A DNA stretch of 64,000 bases from Streptomyces sp. BK239 (GTDB lineage Bacteria > Actinomycetota > Actinomycetes > Streptomycetales > Streptomycetaceae), in the NCBI RefSeq assembly GCF_004217285.1, contig NZ_SHKS01000005.1, positions 546,369 through 610,368 of the forward strand, read 5' to 3'. The notes beneath the pieces are model-generated. The model had not been told where the DNA came from, made no database searches, and worked only from the letters and a program-made list of their open reading frames with translations. Made by a program: the position numbers and the translations under genes. Positions 16,291 to 23,963 of the stretch are shown here, in pieces; within the stretch, counting starts at the first letter, position 1; each line of letters opens with the position of its first letter.

Positions 16291-16845
16291 TCACTCCCCG
16301 GACAGCAGCGCGACCGGGTCGAGGGTGTCCTCGCCCTTGGACCAGTTGCAGGGGCACAGCTCGTCGGTCTGCAGGGCGTCCAGGACCCGCAGGACCTCCT
16401 TGGGGTTACGGCCGACGGAGCCCGCGGTGACCATCGTGAACTGGATCTCGCGGTTGGGGTCCACGACGAACACGGCGCGCTGCGCGAAGCCGTCCTCGCC
16501 CTCGATGCCCAGGTCCCGCATCAGCTCGTGCTTGGAGTCGGCCATCATCGGGAACGGCAGGTCCGTCAGGTCCGGGTGGTCCTTGCGCCAGGCGTGGTGG
16601 ACGAACTCGGAGTCACCGGAGAAGCCGAGGATCTGCGCGTCGCGGTCGGCGAACTCGTCGTTCAGCTTGCCGAACGCGGCGATCTCGGTCGGGCAGACGA
16701 AGGTGAAGTCCTTGGGCCATGCGAAGACCACCAGCCACTTGCCCTCGTAGGACTTGTGGTGGATCTGCTCGAACTCCTTGCCCTTCTCCAGCGAGACACA
16801 GGCCGTCAGTTCGAACTCGGGGAACTTGTCACCAACAGTGAGCAC
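16291..16845 (-). CDS. ahpC: peroxiredoxin AhpC
   Basis: Two-Cys peroxiredoxin of 184 aa that reduces alkyl hydroperoxides and hydrogen peroxide in the cytoplasm. The peroxidatic Cys lies in DFTFVCPTEI (about residue 55) and the resolving Cys pair in DELCPCNW near the C-terminus (about 165-167). The GTG at 16845 is supported by AAGGAG a few bases upstream; longer readings to 17370 run through oxyR on the other strand. It is transcribed divergently from oxyR with 133 bases between the starts, the arrangement in which OxyR controls both units. Confidence 0.95.
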   Translation of the reverse strand: MLTVGDKFPEFELTACVSLEKGKEFEQIHHKSYEGKWLVVFAWPKDFTFVCPTEIAAFGKLNDEFADRDAQILGFSGDSEFVHHAWRKDHPDLTDLPFPMMADSKHELMRDLGIEGEDGFAQRAVFVVDPNREIQFTMVTAGSVGRNPKEVLRVLDALQTDELCPCNWSKGEDTLDPVALLSGE

Positions 16846-16864
16846 ACGCTCTCCTTGCAGCGAA

Positions 16865-16889
16865 GAAGCGTCCGGATCGCGGACGCTTC
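16865..16889. promoter_or_regulatory. perfect 10-bp inverted repeat in the ahpC leader
   Basis: GAAGCGTCCG (16865-16874) and CGGACGCTTC (16880-16889) are perfect inverted arms around 5 bases. It lies 20 bases upstream of the ahpC start. It could be an mRNA hairpin in the leader or an operator for a dimeric regulator. Confidence 0.55.
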
Positions 16890-16925
16890 CCATGGGTTGG
16901 ACGAGTGCGACTCTGGCACAGGGTG

Positions 16926-16960
16926 CATTGATTAGAGAAATCGCTACACTCGGTCGGGTT
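16926..16960. promoter_or_regulatory. AT-rich candidate OxyR/promoter region
   Basis: The stretch around ATTGATTAGAGAAATCGCTA is the only AT-rich part of the ahpC-oxyR gap and contains two halves of an ATTGAT...ATCGCTA dyad with LysR-type T-N11-A spacing. OxyR is known to bind between these genes in Streptomyces; the exact site is inferred from composition and symmetry only. Confidence 0.45.
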
Positions 16961-16978
16961 GATCGGAGGTGGCTATCA

Positions 16979-17971
16979 GTGACCGTGGGTGACCCGAACC
17001 CCAAGAGCGCCGGCGTCGGCGTGGGCGTCGGAGCCAAGCGGCGGCTCCCCAGCCTCGCCCAGCTGCGCGCCTTCGCGGCCGTCGCCGACCATCTGCACTT
17101 CCGGGACGCGGCAGCCGCCATCGGCATGAGCCAGCCCGCCCTGTCCGGCGCCGTCTCCGCGCTGGAGGAGGCGCTCGGTGTGACCCTCCTGGAGCGTACG
17201 ACGCGCAAGGTGCTGCTCTCCCCGGCCGGCGAGCGCCTCGCCGTACGGGCCAGGGCGGTGCTGGCGGAGGTCGGCGCGCTGATGGAGGAGGCCGAGGCGG
17301 TACGGGCGCCCTTCACCGGGGCGCTGCGCCTCGGTGTCATCCCCACCGTGGCGCCGTACCTCCTGCCCACCGTCCTGCGCCTGGTCCACGACCGCTATCC
17401 GCGCCTCGACCTCCAGGTCCACGAGGAGCAGACCGCGAGCCTCGTCGACGGCCTGCACACCGGCCGGCTCGACCTGCTGCTCCTCGCCGTGCCCCTGGGG
17501 GTTCCCGGCACGGTCGAACTGCCCCTGTTCGACGAGGACTTCGTGCTCGTCACGCCCCTGGGGCATCCGCTCGGCGGCCGGGACGGCATCGCCCGCGAGG
17601 CGCTCAAGGAGCTGAACCTGCTGCTCCTGGACGAGGGGCACTGCCTGCGGGACCAGGCCCTGGAGGTCTGCCGTGAGGCCGGCCAGGAGGGAGCGCCGGT
17701 CACCACCACCGCCGCCGGGCTCTCCACGCTCGTCCAGCTCGTCGCCGGCGGCCTGGGCTGCACCCTGCTGCCGCGCACCGCCGTCACCGTCGAGACCAGC
17801 CGCAGCACCCAGTTGCGCACCGGCCGCTTCGCCGACCCCGCCCCCACCCGGCGCGTCGCCCTCGCCATGCGCGCGGGCGCCGCCCGCCGGGCCGAGTACA
17901 CGGAGTTGGCCGACGCCCTGCGCGAGGCGTTGCGGCCGCTGCCCGTACGGGTTCTCGGGGCCGGCGGCTGA
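16979..17971 (+). CDS. oxyR: LysR-family peroxide regulator OxyR
   Basis: LysR-type regulator of 330 aa. A winged helix at the N-terminus (about residues 22-80: LPSLAQLRAFAAVADHLHF, MSQPALSGAVSALEE) is followed by the effector domain. The two redox Cys are present: DEGHCLRDQALEVC matches the OxyR signature in which peroxide forms a disulfide, and this plus the divergent ahpCD operon identifies it as OxyR. GTG 16979 follows GGAGG at 9 bases. The first 20 residues are Gly/Val-rich and vary among Streptomyces. Confidence 0.93.
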   Translation: MTVGDPNPKSAGVGVGVGAKRRLPSLAQLRAFAAVADHLHFRDAAAAIGMSQPALSGAVSALEEALGVTLLERTTRKVLLSPAGERLAVRARAVLAEVGALMEEAEAVRAPFTGALRLGVIPTVAPYLLPTVLRLVHDRYPRLDLQVHEEQTASLVDGLHTGRLDLLLLAVPLGVPGTVELPLFDEDFVLVTPLGHPLGGRDGIAREALKELNLLLLDEGHCLRDQALEVCREAGQEGAPVTTTAAGLSTLVQLVAGGLGCTLLPRTAVTVETSRSTQLRTGRFADPAPTRRVALAMRAGAARRAEYTELADALREALRPLPVRVLGAGG

Positions 17972-18158
17972 CCGCTCACACCCGGTCGACAGAGCACCCG
18001 ATCCGGTGAATTGAGCGCCCCACGAGAATACGAACGGGCAACTTCTCTCACCCTGGGGGCAGCTGGGGAATCCGCCACTGGATCATCCGCCCGCCCTGAT
18101 ACACCTTCCCTCCTCAGTGCTACGCGTCAGGCGTATGTGCGACATGCCAAGGGGAGTG

Positions 18159-19055
18159 ATGTCGGGCTACGAGCTGCTGGCACGCGAACTGGCCGCGTGC
18201 GGGCGTGACGGCTTCACCGGCGAGGTGCGGGTGTCCGGCTCACCCGGCGGCACGGTCCACCTGCGCGGCGGACTGGTCGTCGCCGTCGAGTCGCCGGGCG
18301 CTCCGGGACCGGACGCCCTGCTGCTGCGCTCCGGCCGCATCGGCGGCGAGGAATGGGCCGACCTGGTCCGCGAGTCCGGCGGATCGCGCTGGCCGGCCGC
18401 CCAGCTCATCGCCCAGGGCCGCACCGGCGCCGCCCAGCTCCGCGTCGTCTGCGTGATGGCCCTCCAGGACGCCGTGTTCGCGCTCGTCGCGGGCATCGTC
18501 GACGACTGCGAGCGCGGCCCCGGCGACGGCAGCCCGCCCGCCGCCATCGCCGTCGGCGAACCGCCCACCCGGCTGCTCCAGGACGCGGCACGCAAGGTCA
18601 ACGCGCTGCTCGCGCTCCCGTGTCCCGTACGCCCCGAGCGGGAACGGCCCGCGCCCGCCCTGCCGTCGTACGACGCCACCCGGCTCGGCCCGCTGCAACG
18701 CGAGCTGCTCCTGCACGCCGACGGCCGCCGCACCTCCCGTGACCTGGCCTTCCTCACCGGGCGCGGGGTGTACACCGTCACCGTGGAGGTGGCCCGGATG
18801 CTCGGGGAGGGACTCCTTGAGTGCCCTCGCACACCCGCGCCGATCCCGGTCCGGCTCCCACCCGGCGGACAGCCCGTCCGCCCCCGCGAACCCGCCCCGC
18901 CCCCGCCCGCACCCGCTCAGGCCCGTCCTCCCGAACCGGTCGCGCTGCCCCGCCGCCGTCCCGGCGCGAGCGGCATCACCGAGGCGATCGGCGGCGAACG
19001 CGGCGGGACGGGCTGGAAGGAGTTCTTCCGGCTGCGCAACCCGACGACGAAATAG
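18159..19055 (+). CDS. DUF4388-like regulatory protein
   Basis: Protein of about 298 aa. The first 110 residues follow the pattern of the PatA/DUF4388 module: FTGEVRVSGSPGGTVHLRGGLVVAVESPG, then LLLRSGRIGGEEWADLV. The central part ends with a winged-helix-like stretch (LGPLQRELLLHADGRRTSRDLAFLTGRGVYTVTVEVARMLGEG in pieces, about 185-235). A Pro-rich tail leads to a basic end, KEFFRLRNPTTK. It lies 65 bases upstream of two Roadblock proteins, so it may act with them. ATG 18159 is chosen for AAGGGG just upstream; in-frame GTG 18156 and ATG 18144 are possible. DUF4388 proteins are associated with signalling and gliding functions elsewhere; the role here is unknown. Confidence 0.65.
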   Translation: MSGYELLARELAACGRDGFTGEVRVSGSPGGTVHLRGGLVVAVESPGAPGPDALLLRSGRIGGEEWADLVRESGGSRWPAAQLIAQGRTGAAQLRVVCVMALQDAVFALVAGIVDDCERGPGDGSPPAAIAVGEPPTRLLQDAARKVNALLALPCPVRPERERPAPALPSYDATRLGPLQRELLLHADGRRTSRDLAFLTGRGVYTVTVEVARMLGEGLLECPRTPAPIPVRLPPGGQPVRPREPAPPPPAPAQARPPEPVALPRRRPGASGITEAIGGERGGTGWKEFFRLRNPTTK

Positions 19056-19120
19056 GCCCCCGCAGGTACGCGACAGACGACAGACGGTCATATGCGAACA
19101 GACACAAGGGAGTTCCACCC

Positions 19121-19543
19121 ATGGACCACCAAGCCCTCGCGCGGGAGATGCGCGGCCTGCGCGAGCAGGTGAGCGGCATCACCGACACCGCGGTCGCGGC
19201 GGCCGACGGCCTGCTCATCGCCGCCGACACCGCGGACTCGATCGACCCCGACGGCCTCGCCGCCCTCGCCGCGGCCGGCCTCGGCCTCGCCCGCCGCACC
19301 GCCGAGGCCACCTCCCGCGGCTCCCTCGACCGCACGGTGGCCTACGGCAGCCACGGCTGCGCCGCGTTCTACGCGGTCGGCGAGACCGCGCTCATGGTCG
19401 TCCTCGGCGACGAGGGCATGGACGTGGAGCGCCTGCACCGGGCGACCCAGCCGGCCCTGCGCCGCATCGACCTGATCCTCACCGACCGGGCCCCGGAGCC
19501 CACCCCGTTCGCGCAGCCCCGCAAGGCAGCCGAAGGGGTCTGA
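19121..19543 (+). CDS. Roadblock/LC7 domain protein 1
   Basis: Roadblock/LC7 family protein of 140 aa: REMRGLREQVSGITDTAVAAADGLLIAAD at the N-terminus, LAALAAAGLGLARRTAE in the central helix and FYAVGETALMVVLGD in the last strands. In actinomycetes such proteins usually sit in conservons with a kinase and a small GTPase; neither is present here. Start ATG 19121 has AAGGGAG 8 bases upstream. Four bases separate it from the second Roadblock gene. Confidence 0.82.
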   Translation: MDHQALAREMRGLREQVSGITDTAVAAADGLLIAADTADSIDPDGLAALAAAGLGLARRTAEATSRGSLDRTVAYGSHGCAAFYAVGETALMVVLGDEGMDVERLHRATQPALRRIDLILTDRAPEPTPFAQPRKAAEGV

Positions 19544-19547
19544 AAGG

Positions 19548-19976
19548 ATGGCGACTAAGCGTATGACCCCCGGTTTCTCCGACCAGGTGATGGGCCTGGT
19601 CAAGTCGTTGCGCACGGATGCCCCCGACTGCGTCGCCTCGGGCGTCGTCGACATGTCGACCGGCATGCTGCTGTCCTACGAGACCGTCGACAACCACCCG
19701 CCGGAGGTCCTCGACCTGCTCGCGGGCGCGACCCTCGACCTGTTCCAGGGACGGACGGTGGTGATGATCGAGGACGTCTTCAAGGAGCGCCGCGGGAGCA
19801 GCAGCGACAACCACTTCTTCCAGGAGATCCTCGTCAACAGCGAGAACCTCACCCACCTGTTCGTGAGGATGAACGAGCAGCAGGACGTCGTCGCGGTGGT
19901 CGTCTGCCGCAAGTCGGTCAACGTGGGGATGCTGTTCGCCCAGGTACGGCGCGTGGTGAAGGCGTACAGCCTCTGA
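19548..19976 (+). CDS. Roadblock/LC7-like protein 2
   Basis: Second small protein of 142 aa with a Roadblock-like fold pattern: VKSLRTDAPDCVASGVVDMSTGMLLSYE, a helix PPEVLDLLAGATLDLFQG, then LVNSENLTHLFVRM and QDVVAVVVCRK. It is diverged from its neighbour and probably forms a heterodimer with it. Translation is coupled: ATG 19548 is 4 bases after the previous stop, with GAAAGG just before it. The two Roadblock genes plus the DUF4388-like gene make a three-gene unit ended by the hairpin at 19981-20019. Confidence 0.75.
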   Translation: MATKRMTPGFSDQVMGLVKSLRTDAPDCVASGVVDMSTGMLLSYETVDNHPPEVLDLLAGATLDLFQGRTVVMIEDVFKERRGSSSDNHFFQEILVNSENLTHLFVRMNEQQDVVAVVVCRKSVNVGMLFAQVRRVVKAYSL

Positions 19977-19980
19977 GAGG

Positions 19981-20019
19981 GGCGACGGCCCCTCCCCGGG
20001 CGGGGAAGGGGCCGTCGCC
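19981..20019. terminator. bidirectional hairpin between convergent units
   Basis: Perfect 12-bp arms GGCGACGGCCCC and GGGGCCGTCGCC, extended by pairing inside, directly after the second Roadblock gene and before the convergent ABC permease stop. Confidence 0.75.
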
Positions 20020-20038
20020 GGCGCCCACGGGTCGGCGC

Positions 20039-22357
20039 TCACTCCGTGCGAAGGCCCTCCGGCCGCATCAGCCGCACCAGCGGCGGCAGGCTGAGCAGCG
20101 TCACCGCCAGCACGACGGCCGCGCCGATGCCGGTCATGGACAGCACGCTCGCCCAGTCCACGCTCACCGGCGTGTCCGTCATCATCAGCAGCACCGTGCC
20201 CAGCGTGATCCCCACCAGCGAGGCCAGCAGCAGGCCCAGCCCGATCGGGATCGCCGTCTGCCACAGCACCGACAGGCTCAGCGTGCGCCGCCGGGTGCCG
20301 AAGGCGACCAGCGAGGACAGCAGCTTGCGCCGCTCCCGCAACTGCTCCAGCTGCGACACCAGCAGGCTCGCCCCGATCAGCGCCAGCACACAGGCGGCGC
20401 CCACCAAGAGGCCGGTACGGATCTTGTCGAAGGTCTCCGACCGCTCCTCGGCCGTCCACATCGAGGCCTCGCCGATCGGGTCGATCCGCCCGGTCGTGTT
20501 CCGCACGTACTCGGCCGCGTCGGCCACCTGGTCGTCGAGCGAGACGTAGACCTGCACGGACACCGCACGCTCGGACCCCGCGGGCAGCGCGGCGGGAGTC
20601 AGCAGGAAGCCGCCGCGCAGCTGCCCCGTCGGGTCGGTGACCGGACGCACCCGCTCGATGCCCGCCGGCACCGTCCAGCGGTACGGGCTCTCCTGGCCGT
20701 CGTCGAACCACAGGCGCGTGCCGGGCTTCGACACCGCGGGCGTGACGGAGCCGTAGTCGCCGCCCTCGACGAGGAAGGAGTCGCCGTCGCGGCAGGAGGG
20801 GATCGAGGCCACCGAGCGCAGGGTGGCGCAGTCGGCGACGGTGATCTGGGTGAGTTCCTCGGCGTCCTTGCGCCGGTCGTTGACGTAGGCCTCACCGAAG
20901 ACGTGGACCTTCCGCACCCCCTCGGTCGCCTCGAACGCGGCCGCCGTCCCGGCCAGGGCCGTCCCCTTCGGCAGCCACACCTGCATCTGCGCCCGGGAGA
21001 GGTCGTTCCCGGTCTCCTCGGTGTACTGGCCCTCCACTCCGGTGAACAGCATCTGAAGGGCGATGGCGCCCGCCACGGCGACCGCGATGCCGTTCACCAT
21101 GCGGGCGGCCGTCCCGCTGCTCAACTGAAGCCGTCGGATGGCCAGTTGCCAGGCGAGGCCGCCCGCGCCGAGCCGGGCGACGACCGCCTCCACGACCCAC
21201 GGCAGTAGCGCGGTCACGCCGACGAGCAGCAGCAGCACCCCAGCGGAGACCAGGTACTGGTTGAAGTCCCCGTTGTCGCGGCCCTTTCCGATCATCGGGT
21301 AGAGCAGCCCGAGCCCGGCCAGCGGCACCAGCAGCCGCCACCACAGCCGGCGGCGCGGCGGCTTCGCCGTGCGCACCACGCCGAGCGGCTCGATCACCAC
21401 GCCCCGCAGCGCGAACAGGGTGACCAGCACGGCGGCGGCCGGGACCGCGACCGCGACCAACAGGGCCAGCATGGGGGAGGGGTCCAGATAGCTGGGGAAC
21501 ACGCTCACGTCGAGCAGTTCCATGGACCCGGCGGCCTGCCGTCCGATCAGGAAGAACACCGTGCCGAAGACGAGACCCACCACGGCGCCGGCCATCGCCT
21601 CGCCCGCGGCGACCCGCCGGGTCATGCCGCTGTCGGAGCCCACCAGCCGCAGGGCCGCGAGCCGCCGGTCGCGGCGCTCGCCGCCGAACCGCACGGCAGC
21701 GGCGATGAAGACGGCGACCGGCATCAGCAGCACCAGGAACACCACGAGGGTCAGCAGGACCAGGATGGGGTCCATGCTCTGCGGGGTCGGATCCGGGTCG
21801 CCGAACCGGTCGATGCGGGCGATCCGGTAGGTCTCCTCGGTGATCACGAGGTGGTCCACGCCCCGGAAGTACGCGAACTCCTGCGAGCCGATCAGTCCGG
21901 GCTCGCCGATGGTGCCGACGATCCGGTCCGGCAGCCGCTCCCGCAGCAGCTTCCCGTCGTCCGACTCCAGCAGCCGCTTCAGCGCCGGGGAGACCACCAT
22001 CTCGCCCACACCCGGCAGCCGCGAGAGCCCCGGCGGCACCGGCGCCCGCGGTCCCTCCGGCTGCACCTCACGCCCGCGCACCTCCTTCTCGCGGAAGGTC
22101 GTGGGGACGTCGGCGACCAGCAGCGTGGCGTCCGACCTCGGTATCTTCGGGTTGTTGAACGTGACGTCGGTGCGCGCCTCCTCCCGCTCCTGCCGTACGG
22201 CCAGAGCGTTGGGGATCGCGGTGGTGAGCAGCAGCAGCGCCACTCCGAGTCCCACGCCGACGGCGGTGAGCAGCATCCGCGCCCACCCCTCCCGCCCGCC
22301 GGCGAAGGCGAACCTGGCCCCCATGCCCAGGTCCGACACCCACAGGCGACGTCTCAT
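20039..22357 (-). CDS. ABC transporter permease, FtsX/MacB type
   Basis: Large permease of 772 aa with the FtsX-domain duplication. A first helix at about 20-45 is followed by a large outer domain. Then come helix groups at about 200-335 (with the FtsX-like KPPRRRLWWRLL junction near 345) and 365-450, a second outer domain with a Cys pair (ADCATLRSVASIPSCRDG), and a terminal set of three to four helices. Such permeases with an attached MacB-like ATPase export peptides, lipids or drugs. The start codon overlaps the ATPase stop by 4 bases (ATGA), so the pair is translated together under the PadR regulator upstream. Substrate unknown. Confidence 0.85.
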   Translation of the reverse strand: MRRRLWVSDLGMGARFAFAGGREGWARMLLTAVGVGLGVALLLLTTAIPNALAVRQEREEARTDVTFNNPKIPRSDATLLVADVPTTFREKEVRGREVQPEGPRAPVPPGLSRLPGVGEMVVSPALKRLLESDDGKLLRERLPDRIVGTIGEPGLIGSQEFAYFRGVDHLVITEETYRIARIDRFGDPDPTPQSMDPILVLLTLVVFLVLLMPVAVFIAAAVRFGGERRDRRLAALRLVGSDSGMTRRVAAGEAMAGAVVGLVFGTVFFLIGRQAAGSMELLDVSVFPSYLDPSPMLALLVAVAVPAAAVLVTLFALRGVVIEPLGVVRTAKPPRRRLWWRLLVPLAGLGLLYPMIGKGRDNGDFNQYLVSAGVLLLLVGVTALLPWVVEAVVARLGAGGLAWQLAIRRLQLSSGTAARMVNGIAVAVAGAIALQMLFTGVEGQYTEETGNDLSRAQMQVWLPKGTALAGTAAAFEATEGVRKVHVFGEAYVNDRRKDAEELTQITVADCATLRSVASIPSCRDGDSFLVEGGDYGSVTPAVSKPGTRLWFDDGQESPYRWTVPAGIERVRPVTDPTGQLRGGFLLTPAALPAGSERAVSVQVYVSLDDQVADAAEYVRNTTGRIDPIGEASMWTAEERSETFDKIRTGLLVGAACVLALIGASLLVSQLEQLRERRKLLSSLVAFGTRRRTLSLSVLWQTAIPIGLGLLLASLVGITLGTVLLMMTDTPVSVDWASVLSMTGIGAAVVLAVTLLSLPPLVRLMRPEGLRTE

Positions 22358-23043
22358 ATCGCCCGCTCCATGTCCCGCGACTTCCCGTCCCTCACGACGA
22401 TCTCGCGGTCGGAGTAGGCCGCCACCCGGGCCTCGTGCGTCACCAGCACCACGGCGGCGTTGGTCGACCGGGCCGCCTCGGTGAGCAGTTCCATCACGCG
22501 TTCGCCGTTGAGGGAGTCCAGCGCGCCGGTCGGCTCGTCGGCGAACACCACCCGCGGGCCGGTCACCAGCGAGCGGGCCACGGCGACGCGCTGCCCCTGG
22601 CCGCCGGACACCTCGCCGGGCCGCTTCCCGGCGAGGTCGTCGACCTCCAGCCGCTCCATCCAGGCCAGCGCAGCGCGCTCGGCCTGCTTGCGGGAGGTGC
22701 CGTTCAGCCTGAGCGGCAGCGCCACGTTCTCCACGCAGGTCAGCTCCGGCACCAGCTGGCCGAACTGGAACACGAACCCGAACTCCGAGCGCCTGAGGGC
22801 GCTGCGCCGGGTGTCGTTCATCGTCGCCAGCTCCTGCCCGTCGTAGAGGATCGAGCCCGAGTCGGGCGTGACGATCCCGGCGAGGCAGTGCAGCAGGGTG
22901 GACTTGCCGGACCCGGAGGGGCCCATCACGGCGACGACCTCGCCGGGGTGGATGGAGAACTCGGCGCCGTCCAGCGCCAGGGTCGGCCCGTACGCTTTGC
23001 GCAGGTCGTGCGCGGCCAGCAGGGAGCCCGCGGGAGCGTTCAC
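22354..23043 (-). CDS. ABC transporter ATPase, MacB/LolD type
   Basis: ATP-binding subunit of 229 aa: Walker A MGPSGSGKSTLLHCLAG, Q-loop FVFQFGQLVPELT, signature VSGGQGQRVAVARSL, Walker B VVFADEPTGALDS and the switch His VTHEA. The sequence order and the ADEPTGALD motif are those of the MacB/LolD exporter group. GTG 23043 overlaps the padR stop by 4 bases (GTGA) and its own stop overlaps the permease start. The unit padR-ATPase-permease is therefore one tightly coupled operon. Confidence 0.92.
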   Translation of the reverse strand: MNAPAGSLLAAHDLRKAYGPTLALDGAEFSIHPGEVVAVMGPSGSGKSTLLHCLAGIVTPDSGSILYDGQELATMNDTRRSALRRSEFGFVFQFGQLVPELTCVENVALPLRLNGTSRKQAERAALAWMERLEVDDLAGKRPGEVSGGQGQRVAVARSLVTGPRVVFADEPTGALDSLNGERVMELLTEAARSTNAAVVLVTHEARVAAYSDREIVVRDGKSRDMERAI

Positions 23044-23564
23044 GCGGTCACCGCCTCTCGGAGCTTGTCGAGGCGCGCGGCGGTGAGCTCCAGCCAGCGC
23101 AGATCGGCTTCCAGGTGGAACAGGGCGTGGTCGCAGATCAACTGGTCGGCGAGGTCGCCCTTGCGTTTGCGGTCGGTGAGGATCCGCATGCTGCGCAGAT
23201 GCTCGGAGCGTTGGGCGTCGAGGATCCCGGTGGCGTCGCGCCGGGTGAGCAGGGCCAGGACGACCTTGGTGTAGAGGGTCGACTGGAGGTATTCCTCCGG
23301 CTTCTCCGGGGTCGCCAGCCACCGCTGCACGTCGGTGATGCCGGCGTCGGTGATGGCGTAGCGCTTGCGCTCGGGGCCGCCGCCCGCCTCGATGCCGTCG
23401 ACCTCCACGAGGCCGTTCTTCAGCAGCCGGGACATCGTCGAGTAGACCTGGCCGTAGTGCAGCGGCCGGTCGTGACCGAACTTCTCGTCGAAGGCCCGCT
23501 TCAGGTCGTAGCCGTGGCGGGGCCCGGACTCCAGGAGTCCGAGGAGCGTGTGACCGATGGACAT
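23040..23564 (-). CDS. PadR-family transcriptional regulator
   Basis: PadR regulator of 174 aa: winged helix at the N-terminus (GHTLLGLLESGPRHGYDLKR, YGQVYSTMSRLLKNGLVEVD, KRYAITDAG) and the helical C-terminal dimerisation domain of the Vir group. I chose the ATG at 23564 (MSIGHTLLG), the usual PadR start; longer readings have no support. A perfect 8-bp inverted repeat 20 bases upstream is the likely operator. PadR proteins commonly repress an adjacent exporter until a toxic ligand binds. Confidence 0.88.
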   Translation of the reverse strand: MSIGHTLLGLLESGPRHGYDLKRAFDEKFGHDRPLHYGQVYSTMSRLLKNGLVEVDGIEAGGGPERKRYAITDAGITDVQRWLATPEKPEEYLQSTLYTKVVLALLTRRDATGILDAQRSEHLRSMRILTDRKRKGDLADQLICDHALFHLEADLRWLELTAARLDKLREAVTA

Positions 23565-23583
23565 GGTCAGGACTGTACATGCG

Positions 23584-23606
23584 GTGTATACCCGCGATGT
23601 ATACAC
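23584..23606. promoter_or_regulatory. putative PadR operator
   Basis: GTGTATAC (23584-23591) and GTATACAC (23599-23606) form a perfect dyad with a 7-base spacer, 20 bases upstream of the padR start. A partial third copy, TGTACAT, lies at about 23575. AT-rich dyads of this kind are the usual PadR sites and would give negative autoregulation of the operon. Confidence 0.7.
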
Positions 23607-23705
23607 GGTGTGCGGAGGTGGTGGCGCGGTGTGCGAGTGCGCAGGTGGGAAGGGGTTGTCACCGTTTTGCTACAGCGCCGCCGCCGCGGGTGCGCCCCGG
23701 GTCGT

Positions 23706-23963
23706 TCAGGTCGGTGGAGGGCCGGGGGGCGGGCCCCCGGGCGGCCGTCCGCGGCGCGGGATCGGCCCGGTGTCGCGCGGCAGCCTCCCGGCCTCGGCGA
23801 GGGCGCGGCGCAGCAGGAACTCGATCTGCGCGTTGGCGGACCGCAGTTCGTCCCCGGCCCACCGGGCCAGGGCGTCGTACACCAGCGGGTCCAGCCGCAG
23901 CAGCACCTGCTTGCGCTGCTGCGGCCGACGCCGAGGGGGTGTCCCCTCTTCCGGCGAGGTCAC
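23706..23963 (-). CDS. small ribbon-helix-helix (Arc/CopG-type) protein
   Basis: Protein of 85 aa with a short ribbon-helix-helix domain: QVLLRLDPLVYDALARWAGDEL then SANAQIEFLLRRALAEAG (about residues 19-60), followed by a Pro/Arg-rich tail. The first beta strand (QVLLRLD) would contact DNA. Its GTG start overlaps the SPFH stop by 4 bases (GTGA), so it is the second gene of that operon. A 14-bp palindrome upstream of the operon is a reasonable target. The combination of an SPFH protein with an Arc-type protein is conserved in actinomycetes as far as I recall. Confidence 0.75.
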   Translation of the reverse strand: MTSPEEGTPPRRRPQQRKQVLLRLDPLVYDALARWAGDELRSANAQIEFLLRRALAEAGRLPRDTGPIPRRGRPPGGPPPGPPPT

